Source: Streptomyces sp. R44 (GTDB lineage: Bacteria; Actinomycetota; Actinomycetes; Streptomycetales; Streptomycetaceae). From it: a stretch of DNA of 64,000 nucleotides. The DNA is taken from positions 1,798,001-1,862,000 of the forward strand of contig NZ_CP163444.1 of assembly GCF_041053105.1 (NCBI RefSeq). The letters are read 5' to 3'. A program made the translations under genes and the position numbers. The notes beneath the pieces are model-generated. The model was not told where the DNA came from, ran no database searches, and worked only from the letters and a program-made list of their open reading frames with translations. Positions 32,740 through 41,330 of the stretch are shown piece by piece; position 1 is the stretch's first letter, and every line of letters begins with the position of its first letter.

Positions 32740-35568
32740 TCAGCCGACCGAGCTGTAGGCGACGACGCCGCGCAGCAGCGCGTCCACCGCCTTGCGGGCG
32801 TTCTTGGCGACCGTGCTGTTCTCCTTGGGCGCCGCCGCGGCGATCTGCCCGAGGACGTCGATCACCTGCTTGCACCAGCGGACGAAGTCGCCCGCGGGCA
32901 TCTCCGCCTCGCGGAGCACCTCGTCGAGGCTCTTGTCCGACGCCCACTGGTAGGCGGCCCAGGCGAAGCCGAGGTCCGGCTCGCGCTGGCCGACGCCCTC
33001 CGCCTGGTTGATCTTGAACTCCTCTTCGAGGGCGTCCAGGCGGCCCCAGATCCGGACCATCTCGCCGAGCGCCGCCTTGGCGTTGCCCGTGGGCAGCTTG
33101 GGCGCGACGGCGTCGTCGGCCTGCCGCGCCTCGAACACCAACGCCGAGACGCAGGCGGCCAGTTCGGCCGGGGTGAGGCCTTCCCAGACCCGGTCGCGGA
33201 GGCATTCGCTCGCCAGCAGGTCGAGCTCGCCGTAGAGCCGGGCGAGCCGCTTGCCGTTGTCGGTGACCTCGTCGCCGCGCAGATAGTCGAGCTCGGTGAG
33301 GAGCGCGACGATCCGGTCGAAGGTGCGGGCGATCGTGTTCGTACGGCCCTCGATGCGCCGCTCCAGCTGCTGGGTGTCGCGCTGGAGACGGTGGTAGCGC
33401 TCGGCCCAGCGGGCGTGGTCCTCGCGCTCGTCGCAGCCGTGGCAGGGGTGCGCGCGGATCTCGGTGCGCAGCCGCGCGATCTCACGGTCGTCGGCCGCGG
33501 CGGCGCGCTGCCGCCGGTGGCGCTCGGGGTTGATGTGCCCGGCCTTGCTCCGCAGGGCGGAGGCCAGGTCGCGGCGGGACTGCGGGGAGCGCGGGTTGAA
33601 GGACTTGGGGATCCTCATGCGCTCCAGCGCCTCGACCGGGACCGGGAAGTCGATGGAGGCGAGCCTCTTGACCTGCCGCTCGGCGGTGAGGACGAGGGGG
33701 CGCGGTCCGTCGTGGTGCTCGAAGCCGCGGTGGCCGTTGGTGCGGCCGGCCGGGATGCCCGGGTCGAGGACGAGGGCGAGGCCCGCGAACTTGCCGGTGG
33801 GGACGTGGATGACGTCGCCGGGCTTGAGCTTCTCCAGGGAGCTGGCGGCCTGGGCACGGCGCTGGGCGGCGCCCTGCCGGGCCAGTTCGGTCTCGCGGTC
33901 CTTGAGGTCGCGGCGGAGCCGCGCGTACTCCTCGAAGTCACCGAGGTGGCAGGTCATGCCCTCGCGGTAGCCCTCGAGCCCCTCCTCGTTCCGCTGGACC
34001 TGGCGCGAGATGCCCACGACGGAGCGGTCGGCCTGGAACTGGGCGAAGGAGGTTTCGAGCAGCTCGCGGGAGCGGTGCCGGCCGAACTGGTCGACGAGGT
34101 TGACCGCCATGTTGTACGAGGGCCTGAAGCTGGAGCGCAGCGGGTACGTGCGCGTGCCGGCGAGTCCTGCGAGGTGGTCCGGGTCGAGTCCGCGCTGCCA
34201 GAGCACGACGGCGTGGCCCTCGACGTCGATGCCGCGGCGGCCGGCGCGGCCGGTGAGCTGGGTGTACTCGCCGGGGGTGATGTCCGCGTGCTGCTCGCCG
34301 TTCCACTTGACGAGCTTCTCGAGGATGACGGTGCGCGCGGGCATGTTGATGCCGAGGGCGAGGGTCTCGGTGGCGAAGACGGCCTTGACGAGGCCGCGGA
34401 CGAACAGCTCCTCGACGACCTCCTTGAAGGTCGGGAGCATGCCGGCGTGGTGGGCGGCGATGCCCCGCTCCAGGGCTTCGAGCCACTCGTAGTAGCCGAG
34501 GACGTGGAGGTCCTCGCTGGGGATCGCGGCCGTGCGCGCCTCGACGATCTCGCGGACGCGCAGCCGTGCCTCGTCGTCGTTGAGCCGGAGTCCGGCGTAG
34601 AGGCACTGCTGGACGGCGGCCTCGCAGCCGGCGCGGCTGAAGATGAAGGTGATGGCGGGCAGGAGCCCTTCGGCGTCGAGGCGCTCGATGACCTCGGGGC
34701 GGCCGGGGGTCCAGATGCGAGAGCGCTGGCGGCGCTCGCGCTCGCGGTCGGCCTCGCGGACCATCTTGCCGCGCCGCCGGTCGCGCGGGTTGTACGTGCG
34801 CGTGTTCTCGGTGCGGGCGAGGCGGAGGAGGTCGGGGTTGACCTCGCGCCGGGAGGCGCCGCGGCCGCCGTGGTCGGTCTCCTCCTCGAAGAGGTCGTAC
34901 ATCCGGCGTCCGGCGAGGACGTGCTGCCAGAGGGGTACGGGGCGGCTCTCCGAGACGATGACCTCGGTGTCGCCGCGGACGGTGTCGAGCCAGTCGCCGA
35001 ACTCCTCGGCGTTGGACACGGTCGCGGAGAGTGAGACGAGGGTGACGGATTCGGGGAGGTGGATGATCACTTCCTCCCAGACGGCGCCGCGGAAGCGGTC
35101 CGAGAGGTAGTGGACCTCGTCCATCACGACGTATCCGAGGCCGGAGAGGGCCTGGGATCCCGCGTAGAGCATGTTGCGGAGGACTTCGGTGGTCATGACG
35201 ACGATCGGGGCGTCGCCGTTGACGCTGTTGTCACCGGTGAGCAGGCCGACCTTGTCGGGGCCGTACCGCTTGACGAGGTCGGCGTACTTCTGGTTCGACA
35301 GCGCCTTGATGGGCGTCGTGTAGAAGCACTTGCGGCCCTGGGTGAGGGCGAGGTGGACGGCGAACTCGCCGACGATGGTCTTGCCGGAGCCCGTGGGCGC
35401 GGCGACGAGTACGCCCTTCCCCGCTTCGAGTGCCTCGCACGCCTCGATCTGGAAGGGGTCCAGGCCGAAGTCGTACAGCTCGCGGAAGGGGGCCAGTGCG
35501 GTGCGCTGCTCGGCGTTGCGGGCGAGGGCGGCCGCGTACGCCTGGGCTGGTGTGAGGTCCTCTGTCAT
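32740..35568 (-). CDS. helY: Ski2/Mtr4-like DEAD/DEAH-box helicase (HelY type)
   Basis: A 942-residue ATP-dependent helicase. Motif I is AAPTGSGKT (residues 56-64), motif II MDEVHYL, motif III SLSATVSN and motif VI TGRAGRRG. A long C-terminal Ski2-like region follows, including an rRNA-processing-arch-like part and a DSHCT-type end (WASDKSLDEVLREAEMPAGD). The family unwinds RNA or nucleic acid hybrids; the actinobacterial member HelY is poorly characterised. Its place next to tatC and the PafBC/proteasome block is conserved in Mycobacterium. ATG 35568 begins MTEDLTPAQAYAAAL; the frame stays open a little further upstream without support. Confidence 0.9.
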   Translation of the reverse strand: MTEDLTPAQAYAAALARNAEQRTALAPFRELYDFGLDPFQIEACEALEAGKGVLVAAPTGSGKTIVGEFAVHLALTQGRKCFYTTPIKALSNQKYADLVKRYGPDKVGLLTGDNSVNGDAPIVVMTTEVLRNMLYAGSQALSGLGYVVMDEVHYLSDRFRGAVWEEVIIHLPESVTLVSLSATVSNAEEFGDWLDTVRGDTEVIVSESRPVPLWQHVLAGRRMYDLFEEETDHGGRGASRREVNPDLLRLARTENTRTYNPRDRRRGKMVREADRERERRQRSRIWTPGRPEVIERLDAEGLLPAITFIFSRAGCEAAVQQCLYAGLRLNDDEARLRVREIVEARTAAIPSEDLHVLGYYEWLEALERGIAAHHAGMLPTFKEVVEELFVRGLVKAVFATETLALGINMPARTVILEKLVKWNGEQHADITPGEYTQLTGRAGRRGIDVEGHAVVLWQRGLDPDHLAGLAGTRTYPLRSSFRPSYNMAVNLVDQFGRHRSRELLETSFAQFQADRSVVGISRQVQRNEEGLEGYREGMTCHLGDFEEYARLRRDLKDRETELARQGAAQRRAQAASSLEKLKPGDVIHVPTGKFAGLALVLDPGIPAGRTNGHRGFEHHDGPRPLVLTAERQVKRLASIDFPVPVEALERMRIPKSFNPRSPQSRRDLASALRSKAGHINPERHRRQRAAAADDREIARLRTEIRAHPCHGCDEREDHARWAERYHRLQRDTQQLERRIEGRTNTIARTFDRIVALLTELDYLRGDEVTDNGKRLARLYGELDLLASECLRDRVWEGLTPAELAACVSALVFEARQADDAVAPKLPTGNAKAALGEMVRIWGRLDALEEEFKINQAEGVGQREPDLGFAWAAYQWASDKSLDEVLREAEMPAGDFVRWCKQVIDVLGQIAAAAPKENSTVAKNARKAVDALLRGVVAYSSVG

Positions 35569-35652
35569 CTTGTTGTCGAGCCTACCCGCCACCTCTGACA
35601 GTGACGCGATCTTTATCGAGGGGATGTGGAGGGCTCGGTTCCGGGGCACGGA

Positions 35653-35684
35653 GAAGGCCCCCCGGAGCGTTCCGGAGGGCCTTC
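35653..35684 (-). terminator. Terminator between tatC and the helicase
   Basis: Arms GAAGGCCCCCCGGA / TCCGGAGGGCCTTC (one mismatch, 4-base loop) lie 26 bases past the tatC stop, separating the Tat operon from the helicase gene. Confidence 0.7.
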
Positions 35685-35709
35685 CGTGTGCCTGGGCGCG
35701 TCGCGGGGA

Positions 35710-36657
35710 TCAGGTGATGTCGTCGTAACCGTTGAGCCGCTGCGCGCTCGCCGCGCCGTGCTCGCCGGTGGCCTGCTCGGGCAGGGCGCGGGCGGCACCC
35801 ACGGGCTCGACGGCACCGACCGTCTCCGGGGTGAGGTCGAGCGAGGAGGCCTCGTCGTCGTCGAGCTCGGCGTCGGGGTTGGCGCGCCTGCGCCGCCGGT
35901 CGTTCAGGAGCGAGAAGCCGACGGCCCCGAAGTACAGGATGGTGATGGGCCCGGCGAGCGCGAGCATGCCGACCGGGTCGGTGGTCGGGGTGATCACGGC
36001 GCCGAAGACGAAGACGCCCATGATCACGCCGCGCCACCAGCCGGCCATGCGCCGGCCGGAGAGGACTCCGGTGAGGTTGAGCATCACCAGGACGAGCGGG
36101 AGCTCGAAGGCGAGGCCGAAGACGAGCACCATGCGCAGGGTGAAGTCGAGGACGTCGTTCAGCGCCAGGAGGTTCGCGGAGCCGCTGGGCGTGAGGCTGA
36201 TGAGGACCTTCACGCTGACGGGCAGGATGAGGTACGCGAGGTAGGCGCCGGCACCGAAGAGCGGCACGGCCGCGCCGACGAAGGCGTACGTGTACTTCTT
36301 CTCGTTCCTGTGCAGCCCCGGGGCGACGAACGCCCATAGCTGGTAGAGCCAGACGGGGCTGGCGAGGACGAGGCCCGCCGTCAGGGACACCTGGATCGTG
36401 GTGCTGAAGGGGGCCATCAGCGTGTTGAAGGTGACGACCGCGCAGTTGCCGCCGTCACTCGTGACGCCCTGAGGGCATTTGGGCACCGACTTCGACAGGA
36501 ACTGGAGCAGCTCCTCGCTGTACACGAGGGCGACGATCGTCACCGCCGTGATGGCGAGGAGGCCCTTCGCCAGTCGGTTGCGGAGTTCACGCAGGTGCTC
36601 CACGAGGGGCATCCGGCCCTCGGGATCCTTCTCCTGCTTGCGGGCAGACTTGGGCAA
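35710..36657 (-). CDS. tatC: Sec-independent protein translocase TatC
   Basis: A 315-residue membrane protein with six helices. Conserved features are MPLVEHLRELRNRL at the N-terminus, FVAPGLHRNEKKY in the first cytoplasmic loop and the TPTTDPVGMLALAGP region. TatC recognises twin-arginine signal peptides and forms the receptor for TatA. The hydrophilic tail of ~60 residues is acidic and typical of actinobacteria. The start appears to be TTG at 36657, with GAGGAC upstream; no ATG or GTG lies before the conserved region. It lies 60 bases downstream of tatA and ends at a terminator. Confidence 0.95.
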   Translation of the reverse strand: MPKSARKQEKDPEGRMPLVEHLRELRNRLAKGLLAITAVTIVALVYSEELLQFLSKSVPKCPQGVTSDGGNCAVVTFNTLMAPFSTTIQVSLTAGLVLASPVWLYQLWAFVAPGLHRNEKKYTYAFVGAAVPLFGAGAYLAYLILPVSVKVLISLTPSGSANLLALNDVLDFTLRMVLVFGLAFELPLVLVMLNLTGVLSGRRMAGWWRGVIMGVFVFGAVITPTTDPVGMLALAGPITILYFGAVGFSLLNDRRRRRANPDAELDDDEASSLDLTPETVGAVEPVGAARALPEQATGEHGAASAQRLNGYDDIT

Positions 36658-36717
36658 CCCACGTCCTCATCTCGTGCGGCAGGCCGCCGCCCGGTGCGGC
36701 GGCCGCGGCGGACCGGG

Positions 36718-36999
36718 TCAGCGCTTGGTGGTGTCCGAGGGCTCGCTCACGGGACGCGCGCTGGTCACGTCGCCGGGAGCGGCCTGGATGGTGCGCGGGG
36801 CGGGCTCCTGCGTGCCGGCGTGCGGCGGGTCGGCGGGGGCGGACTGCTGGTCGTCCGACTTCATCGCCTTGGCCTCGCTCTTGAGAATGCGGGCCGACTT
36901 GCCCAGCGAGCGGGCCATGTCCGGGAGCTTCTTGGCGCCGAACAGGAGGATCACGACGACGAGGATCAGAATGATCTCGGTGGGGCCGAGCCTACCCAT
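36718..36999 (-). CDS. tatA: Sec-independent protein translocase TatA
   Basis: A 93-residue pore-forming Tat subunit. One N-terminal membrane helix ([20 protein letters not shown]) is followed by the amphipathic helix [16 protein letters not shown] and a proline/alanine/threonine tail. TatA oligomers make the passage for folded proteins. ATG 36999. It is upstream of tatC on the same strand and probably in one transcript with it. Confidence 0.95.
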   Translation of the reverse strand: MGRLGPTEIILILVVVILLFGAKKLPDMARSLGKSARILKSEAKAMKSDDQQSAPADPPHAGTQEPAPRTIQAAPGDVTSARPVSEPSDTTKR

Positions 37000-37183
37000 A
37001 GCTGTTTACCTTCTTCACCGAGGCGACATGGAGTGCGTGCCCGGCGGGTCGGACATGCGTCCGGCCACCGCGCTGCCTGCGATCGTAACCCGCAGGAGTA
37101 AACGCGGGGCAATGCCCGTGCATACTCCCGATTGCGTCCCACGGGCCCTGACCGGGGCTCTTCACGCAGCGTACGGCACGGCC

Positions 37184-37381
37184 TCAGCGGAGCGTCTCGC
37201 CGGTCCTGGCGAGTCCGACGGCGGCGCTTTCGAGCTCCTCGGCGGCCTGCTGGATCCGCTGTGTGGTGCGGGCCACTTGACGGCCGAGGCGCTGGACCTC
37301 CAGGAACACCCGGACGGCGAGGACACCGAGGACGGCGAGGCCGAGGAAGCCGAGGGCGATGGCGAGCATGGGCCAGAACAT
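37184..37381 (-). CDS. Small single-pass membrane protein
   Basis: A 65-residue protein with one membrane helix (AIALGFLGLAVLGVLAVRVF) and a C-terminal amphipathic or coiled-coil stretch (QVARTTQRIQQAAEELESAA). No enzyme motif. The layout resembles DUF948-like membrane scaffold proteins but is too short for sure assignment. It lies between the zinc-ribbon protein and tatA on the same strand, with 184 bases before tatA that hold no other gene. Confidence 0.7.
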   Translation of the reverse strand: MFWPMLAIALGFLGLAVLGVLAVRVFLEVQRLGRQVARTTQRIQQAAEELESAAVGLARTGETLR

Positions 37382-37416
37382 GTGCTGAGCCTAGACGTTG
37401 GGCGCGTACGGATCGT

Positions 37417-37662
37417 TCAGACGGTGGTGTGGAGGCGCAGGGTCCGCACACCGCCGCCGGTGAGGAGTTCGACGATGCGCTCGCCCGCGGGCTTGCGGAC
37501 GGAACTGCCGCACTCGGGGCAGGTGAAGGAGTAGAAGGTGGTGCGCCGGCTCGCCCCGATGGCGAGGCGCAGGGCGCTCGCGGAGAGTTCGAAGCGCGCG
37601 CGACAGTCGGGACAGGCGGCCTTGAAGAGGACCGGGGCCATGGACGCCGCAAAACCGTGCAT
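37417..37662 (-). CDS. Small zinc-ribbon protein
   Basis: An ~81-residue protein with two Cys pairs, CPDC and CPEC, 35-40 residues apart, forming a rubredoxin-like zinc ribbon. The start is uncertain: ATG 37662 or GTG 37665 fit the AGGGAG best, while ATG 37671 and ATG 37680 are in frame but too close to it. Function unknown. It lies between pafC and the small membrane protein gene on the same strand. Confidence 0.7.
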   Translation of the reverse strand: MHGFAASMAPVLFKAACPDCRARFELSASALRLAIGASRRTTFYSFTCPECGSSVRKPAGERIVELLTGGGVRTLRLHTTV

Positions 37663-37782
37663 CACGGACATCTCCCTCATCTCTCTCGACTCTGGCATCA
37701 CATCGGCGACAGCGCCCTGTCGCACGGTCACCACGTCCTGGGCGCGGTCACGTCAGTAACAGCGTCCCGGGCGCGGGGAACG

Positions 37783-38736
37783 TCACACACCCTCGTACGC
37801 GGCGAGCGCGGCGGCCGCCGCCGTCCGCGCGCTGTCGGCCAGCTCCGCCGGCGCGACGATCCGCCCGTCGCTGCCCAGCCGCAGCGCCAGCCTGCGCAGC
37901 GAGGCCGGGTCCGGCGTCCGCAGCGTGATCCGCAGCCCGCCGTCCGGCAGCTCCTCGGCCCGGTCGTGCGGGTAGTACTCGGCGACCCAGCGACCGCCGG
38001 GCCCCACCTCGACCACGACCTCCGGGTCGTCGGCCGACGGCTGGACCAGCCCCTCGGAGAGATCGCGCAGCTCCAGCTCCGGCGGCGCCGCGTGCTCGTC
38101 GAGGATCCGGATCTCGACGACCCGGTCGAGCCGGAAGGTGCGGCGCGCCTCGGAGAGCCGGCACCACGCCTCCATATAGGTGTGGCCGACGGCGAAGAGC
38201 CGGATCGGGTCGACCTCGCGCTCGGTGAGCTCGTCGCGCGCCGGCGAGTAGTACCGCACCCACAGCCGCTTGCGCTCCGAGATGGCCCGGTCGACCTCGG
38301 CGAAGACCCCGCCCTCGGACTCGAAGGTCACCGAGAGCCGGGCACTGGCCCCGGCGGCCTCGCCGGCCGCCGCCTCCAGCTTGGCGGTGGCGCGCAGCAG
38401 GGCGTCCCGGTCGCTCTCGCGGAGCCCCGGCAGGGTGGCGACGGCGCGGGCGGCGACGAGCAGCGCGGTGGCCTCGTCGGCGGCGAGCCGCAGCGGCGCG
38501 GCGACGTCGTCGGGGTTGTGCCACCAGATCCGGTCGCCGTCGGTGTCGATGTCGAGGAGGTCGCCGCCCCGGAAGCTGGTGCCGCACATGGGCAGCACGT
38601 CCAGGTCGGAGATCAGCTCGTCCTCGGTGATCCCGAAGGCGCGCGCCACATCGGCGACGTGCGCGCCGGGGCGCTCACGGAGATAGGTGACGAGGGAGAG
38701 CATCCGCCTCGTCTGGTCGATCGCGTTGGCAGCCAT
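37783..38736 (-). CDS. pafC: WYL-domain transcription regulator PafC
   Basis: A 317-residue protein. The N-terminal HTH-like region (RRMLSLVTYLRERPGAHVAD, FGITEDELISDLDVL) is followed by the WYL domain (~165-240: WVRYYSPARDELTEREVDPI, TYMEAWCRLSEARRTFRLDR) and the WCX extension. PafB and PafC act as a heterodimer that activates the RecA/LexA-independent DNA-damage regulon in mycobacteria. It starts 16 bases after pafB, so the pair is co-expressed. ATG 38736. Confidence 0.93.
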   Translation of the reverse strand: MAANAIDQTRRMLSLVTYLRERPGAHVADVARAFGITEDELISDLDVLPMCGTSFRGGDLLDIDTDGDRIWWHNPDDVAAPLRLAADEATALLVAARAVATLPGLRESDRDALLRATAKLEAAAGEAAGASARLSVTFESEGGVFAEVDRAISERKRLWVRYYSPARDELTEREVDPIRLFAVGHTYMEAWCRLSEARRTFRLDRVVEIRILDEHAAPPELELRDLSEGLVQPSADDPEVVVEVGPGGRWVAEYYPHDRAEELPDGGLRITLRTPDPASLRRLALRLGSDGRIVAPAELADSARTAAAAALAAYEGV

Positions 38737-38752
38737 GCGGTACGTCTCCCCC

Positions 38753-39709
38753 TCAGCCCTTGGCCACGGCGCGCAGCCGCTCCACCACATCGGCCCGCAG
38801 ATCGGCGGGTTCCAGTACGACGACGTCGGGGCCGAACTCGACGAGCCAGGCGTCGAGCCCGTGCCCGTACGGGATCTCCAGCTCGTCCCAGCCGTCGCCG
38901 CCCTCGGTCACGGCCTGGGCGCGGGCCCGCAGCGGGTAGCCGCAGCCGGCGCGCAGCCGGATCCGGGCGGAGCGGGTGGCGGTCTCGCCGGCCCAGCTCT
39001 CGACGGTCTCGCGGACGGTCACGACGTCCGGCACGGGCGCGGTGAAGGCGCCGGCGCGCGAGCGGACCTTGCCGGTGATGCGGGAGAGCCGGAAGACGCG
39101 CTCGGCACCGCGGTCGCGGTCCCAGCCGGCCAGGTACCAGTGACCGCGCCAGCACTCGAGGGTCCAGGGCTCGACCTGGCGGGTCTCGGGGCGGACGGCG
39201 TTGGCCTTGCGGTAGTCGAAGACGACGGGCCGGCGGTCCCGGCAGGCCAGCATGAGCGGCTCGAAGGCGGCCTCGTGGACCGGGATGCGCGGTTCGAGGG
39301 CGCTGGGCTGGCCGTCGTACGAGTCCCCCGCCTCGGGCATGCCCGCGGCGCGGAGCTTCTGGAGGGCGCCGCTGGCGGCCCCGGCGAGGCGGGCCTGCTG
39401 CCACACCTTGGCGGCGAGACCCAGCGCGGCGGCCTCCTCGGCGTCGAGGGTGATCGGCGGCAGCCGGTTGGAGTCGCGGCGCGCCAGGTAGCCGGTCTCG
39501 CCGTCCAGGTTCTCGACGGTCTCGATGACCAGACCGAGCTCCCGGAGATCATCCTTGTCCCGCTCGAACATACGGTTGAAGGCGTCGTCGCCGCTCGCTT
39601 CGAGGTACGCCTCGATCGAGCCGCGGAGCTCCCGCTTGCTCAGCGGGCGGCGTGTCCCGAGCAGGCACAGCGCGAGATTCATCAGCCGCTCGGACTTGGC
39701 AATCGCCAT
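38753..39709 (-). CDS. pafB: WYL-domain transcription regulator PafB
   Basis: A 318-residue partner of PafC. HTH region at ~1-65 (SERLMNLALCLLGTRRPLSK), WYL domain at ~145-220 (RPVVFDYRKANAVRPETRQV, CWRGHWYLAGWDRDRGAERV) and a C-terminal WCX extension. ATG 39709. In Mycobacterium the order pafA-pafB-pafC precedes tatA; here two FKBP genes lie between pafA and pafB. An FKBP terminator at 39786-39819 lies just upstream, so pafB needs its own promoter. Confidence 0.93.
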   Translation of the reverse strand: MAIAKSERLMNLALCLLGTRRPLSKRELRGSIEAYLEASGDDAFNRMFERDKDDLRELGLVIETVENLDGETGYLARRDSNRLPPITLDAEEAAALGLAAKVWQQARLAGAASGALQKLRAAGMPEAGDSYDGQPSALEPRIPVHEAAFEPLMLACRDRRPVVFDYRKANAVRPETRQVEPWTLECWRGHWYLAGWDRDRGAERVFRLSRITGKVRSRAGAFTAPVPDVVTVRETVESWAGETATRSARIRLRAGCGYPLRARAQAVTEGGDGWDELEIPYGHGLDAWLVEFGPDVVVLEPADLRADVVERLRAVAKG

Positions 39710-39785
39710 CGACGCCCCGCACCCTTCCGCCGGTTCCGCTAGTCAGACGTCCGACCGTACCGCCCCGGGGTGTCGGGACCAAAGC

Positions 39786-39819
39786 CGAGGGCCCCCGCCG
39801 TGGACGGCGGGGGCCCTCG
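39786..39819 (-). terminator. Terminator after the FKBP gene
   Basis: Perfect 15-bp arms CGAGGGCCCCCGCCG / CGGCGGGGGCCCTCG with a TGGA loop, 17 bases past the FKBP stop. Confidence 0.85.
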
Positions 39820-39835
39820 AACGACCTGAACCAGG

Positions 39836-40216
39836 TCAGCGCTTCGTCACGCCCACGAGGTCGCAGACGAAGATCAGCGTCTCGCCCGGGGCGATCTTGC
39901 CGCCGGCGCCGCGGTCGCCGTAGGCGAGGTGCGCGGGGATGACCAGCTGACGGCGGCCGCCGACCTTCATGCCCTGCACGCCCTGGTCCCAGCCCTGGAT
40001 GACCTGACCGGCACCGAGGTGGAAGTCGAGCGGGGTGCCGCGGTTCCAGGAGGCGTCGAACTCCTCGCCGGAGTCGAAGGACACGCCCACGTAGTGGACC
40101 TTCACGAAGTCACCGGCCTGGGCGACCTCGCCGTCGCCCTCCCAGATGTCCTTGATCTCCAGGTCCTTCGGCGGCTCGCCACCCGGGAAGTCGACCTCGG
40201 GCTTCTCGATGCTCAC
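39836..40216 (-). CDS. FKBP-type peptidyl-prolyl isomerase (cytoplasmic)
   Basis: A 126-residue single-domain FKBP. Typical elements are VKVHYVGVSFDSGEEFDASW, GAGQVIQGWDQGVQGMKVGG, the active-site LVIPAHLAYGDRG and the final FVCDLVGVTKR. No signal peptide. It catalyses cis-trans proline isomerisation during folding. GTG 40216 is preferred, with GAGGAGC before it, over the TTG at 40231. It lies 58 bases downstream of the tandem-domain lipoprotein FKBP. Confidence 0.92.
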   Translation of the reverse strand: MSIEKPEVDFPGGEPPKDLEIKDIWEGDGEVAQAGDFVKVHYVGVSFDSGEEFDASWNRGTPLDFHLGAGQVIQGWDQGVQGMKVGGRRQLVIPAHLAYGDRGAGGKIAPGETLIFVCDLVGVTKR

Positions 40217-40274
40217 TGAACTGCTCCTCAAACTGATGAACGTCGCGATGATGAACTGCGCGATCGGGACAGTC

Positions 40275-41213
40275 TTACATCTTCGTCAGGATGTCCACGG
40301 CGAAGACCAGGGTCGAGTTCTTCGGAATTCCCTGCTTCTCCTCGTTGCCGAACGCCTCCGACGGCGGGGCGACGATCAGGACACGGCTGCCGATCTTCTT
40401 GCCGACGAGACCGTCCTTGAGGCCCTTCAGCGTCAGCTGCGGGAGCGGGAAGTTCGCCGGCTTGCCGGTCGTGTAGGTCGAGTCGAAGACCTTGCCGTCC
40501 TTCCACAGGGCGGCGACGTAGTTCACGACGACCGTGTCGGTGGCCTTGACGGCCTCGCCGTTGGCCTCGAGCACGTAGTTCGAGACGAGCTTGGTCGGCG
40601 GGTCGGTCTTCGGGACCGTCAGCGACGGCTGCTTGCCGTCGGTGTTCGTACCGACCTTCGGGAGGTCCTTGTTGTCCTGCGCGACCGGGGTGCCCGTGGC
40701 GGACTTCGGGATCGTCACGGCCTTCAGGATGTCCACGACGAAGACGAGCGTGGCGTTGGGCTTGATGTCGCCCTGACCCTGCGCGCCGTAACCGAGCTCC
40801 GGCGGGATGCCGATCTCGATGCGGCTGCCGACCTTCTGGCCCTCCAGGCCCTGGTCCCAGCCCTTGATGACCTGGCCGGCGCCCAGCGTGAGGTCGAAGG
40901 GCTGACCGCGGTCGAAGCTGTTGTCGAAGGGGGTGGTGGAGTCCCAGGCCTGGCCCAGGTAGTTCACCTGGAGCGCGTCGCCCTTCTTCGTCACCGGGCC
41001 CTTGCCCTCGCTGATGACGTTGACCTTGAGTTCCTTGGGCGGGTCGCCCTCGCCCTTGGCGAGGGTCGGCTTCTCCCCGAACTTCTGCCCCGCGGTGATG
41101 GTGGGCAGCCCGTTCGTCATCGAGGCGGAATCGGAGCCCTTGTCGTCGCTGCCGCACGCCGCTGTGGTGAGCAGCAGCAGCGGGACGACGAGAAGGCCGG
41201 CAAGTCGGCGCAC
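40275..41213 (-). CDS. Tandem-domain FKBP prolyl isomerase lipoprotein
   Basis: A 312-residue lipoprotein. The signal peptide with lipobox (LLLLTTAACGSDD) places it on the outer face of the membrane. Two FKBP domains follow: ~60-165 (GAGQVIKGWDQGLEGQKVGS, IPPELGYGAQGQGD) and ~195-310 (GLKDGLVGKKIGSRVLIVAP, FGNEEKQGIPKNST). The second is more divergent. It probably folds secreted proteins. GTG 41213 with GAGGA five to seven bases upstream. Confidence 0.9.
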   Translation of the reverse strand: MRRLAGLLVVPLLLLTTAACGSDDKGSDSASMTNGLPTITAGQKFGEKPTLAKGEGDPPKELKVNVISEGKGPVTKKGDALQVNYLGQAWDSTTPFDNSFDRGQPFDLTLGAGQVIKGWDQGLEGQKVGSRIEIGIPPELGYGAQGQGDIKPNATLVFVVDILKAVTIPKSATGTPVAQDNKDLPKVGTNTDGKQPSLTVPKTDPPTKLVSNYVLEANGEAVKATDTVVVNYVAALWKDGKVFDSTYTTGKPANFPLPQLTLKGLKDGLVGKKIGSRVLIVAPPSEAFGNEEKQGIPKNSTLVFAVDILTKM

Positions 41214-41281
41214 GTGTTCCTCAGATCTCAGACGGCACAGTAGTTGTGCCGACACTCTAGGCGCTCCTCCTGTCACGTCGA

Positions 41282-41310
41282 GGGCCCCGCACGCCGAACG
41301 TGCGGGGCCC
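41282..41310 (-). terminator. Terminator after pafA
   Basis: GGGCCCCGCACG / CGTGCGGGGCCC arms with a 5-base loop, 21 bases past the pafA stop. Confidence 0.8.
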
Positions 41311-41330
41311 CACGGGTCGATACGATCCGC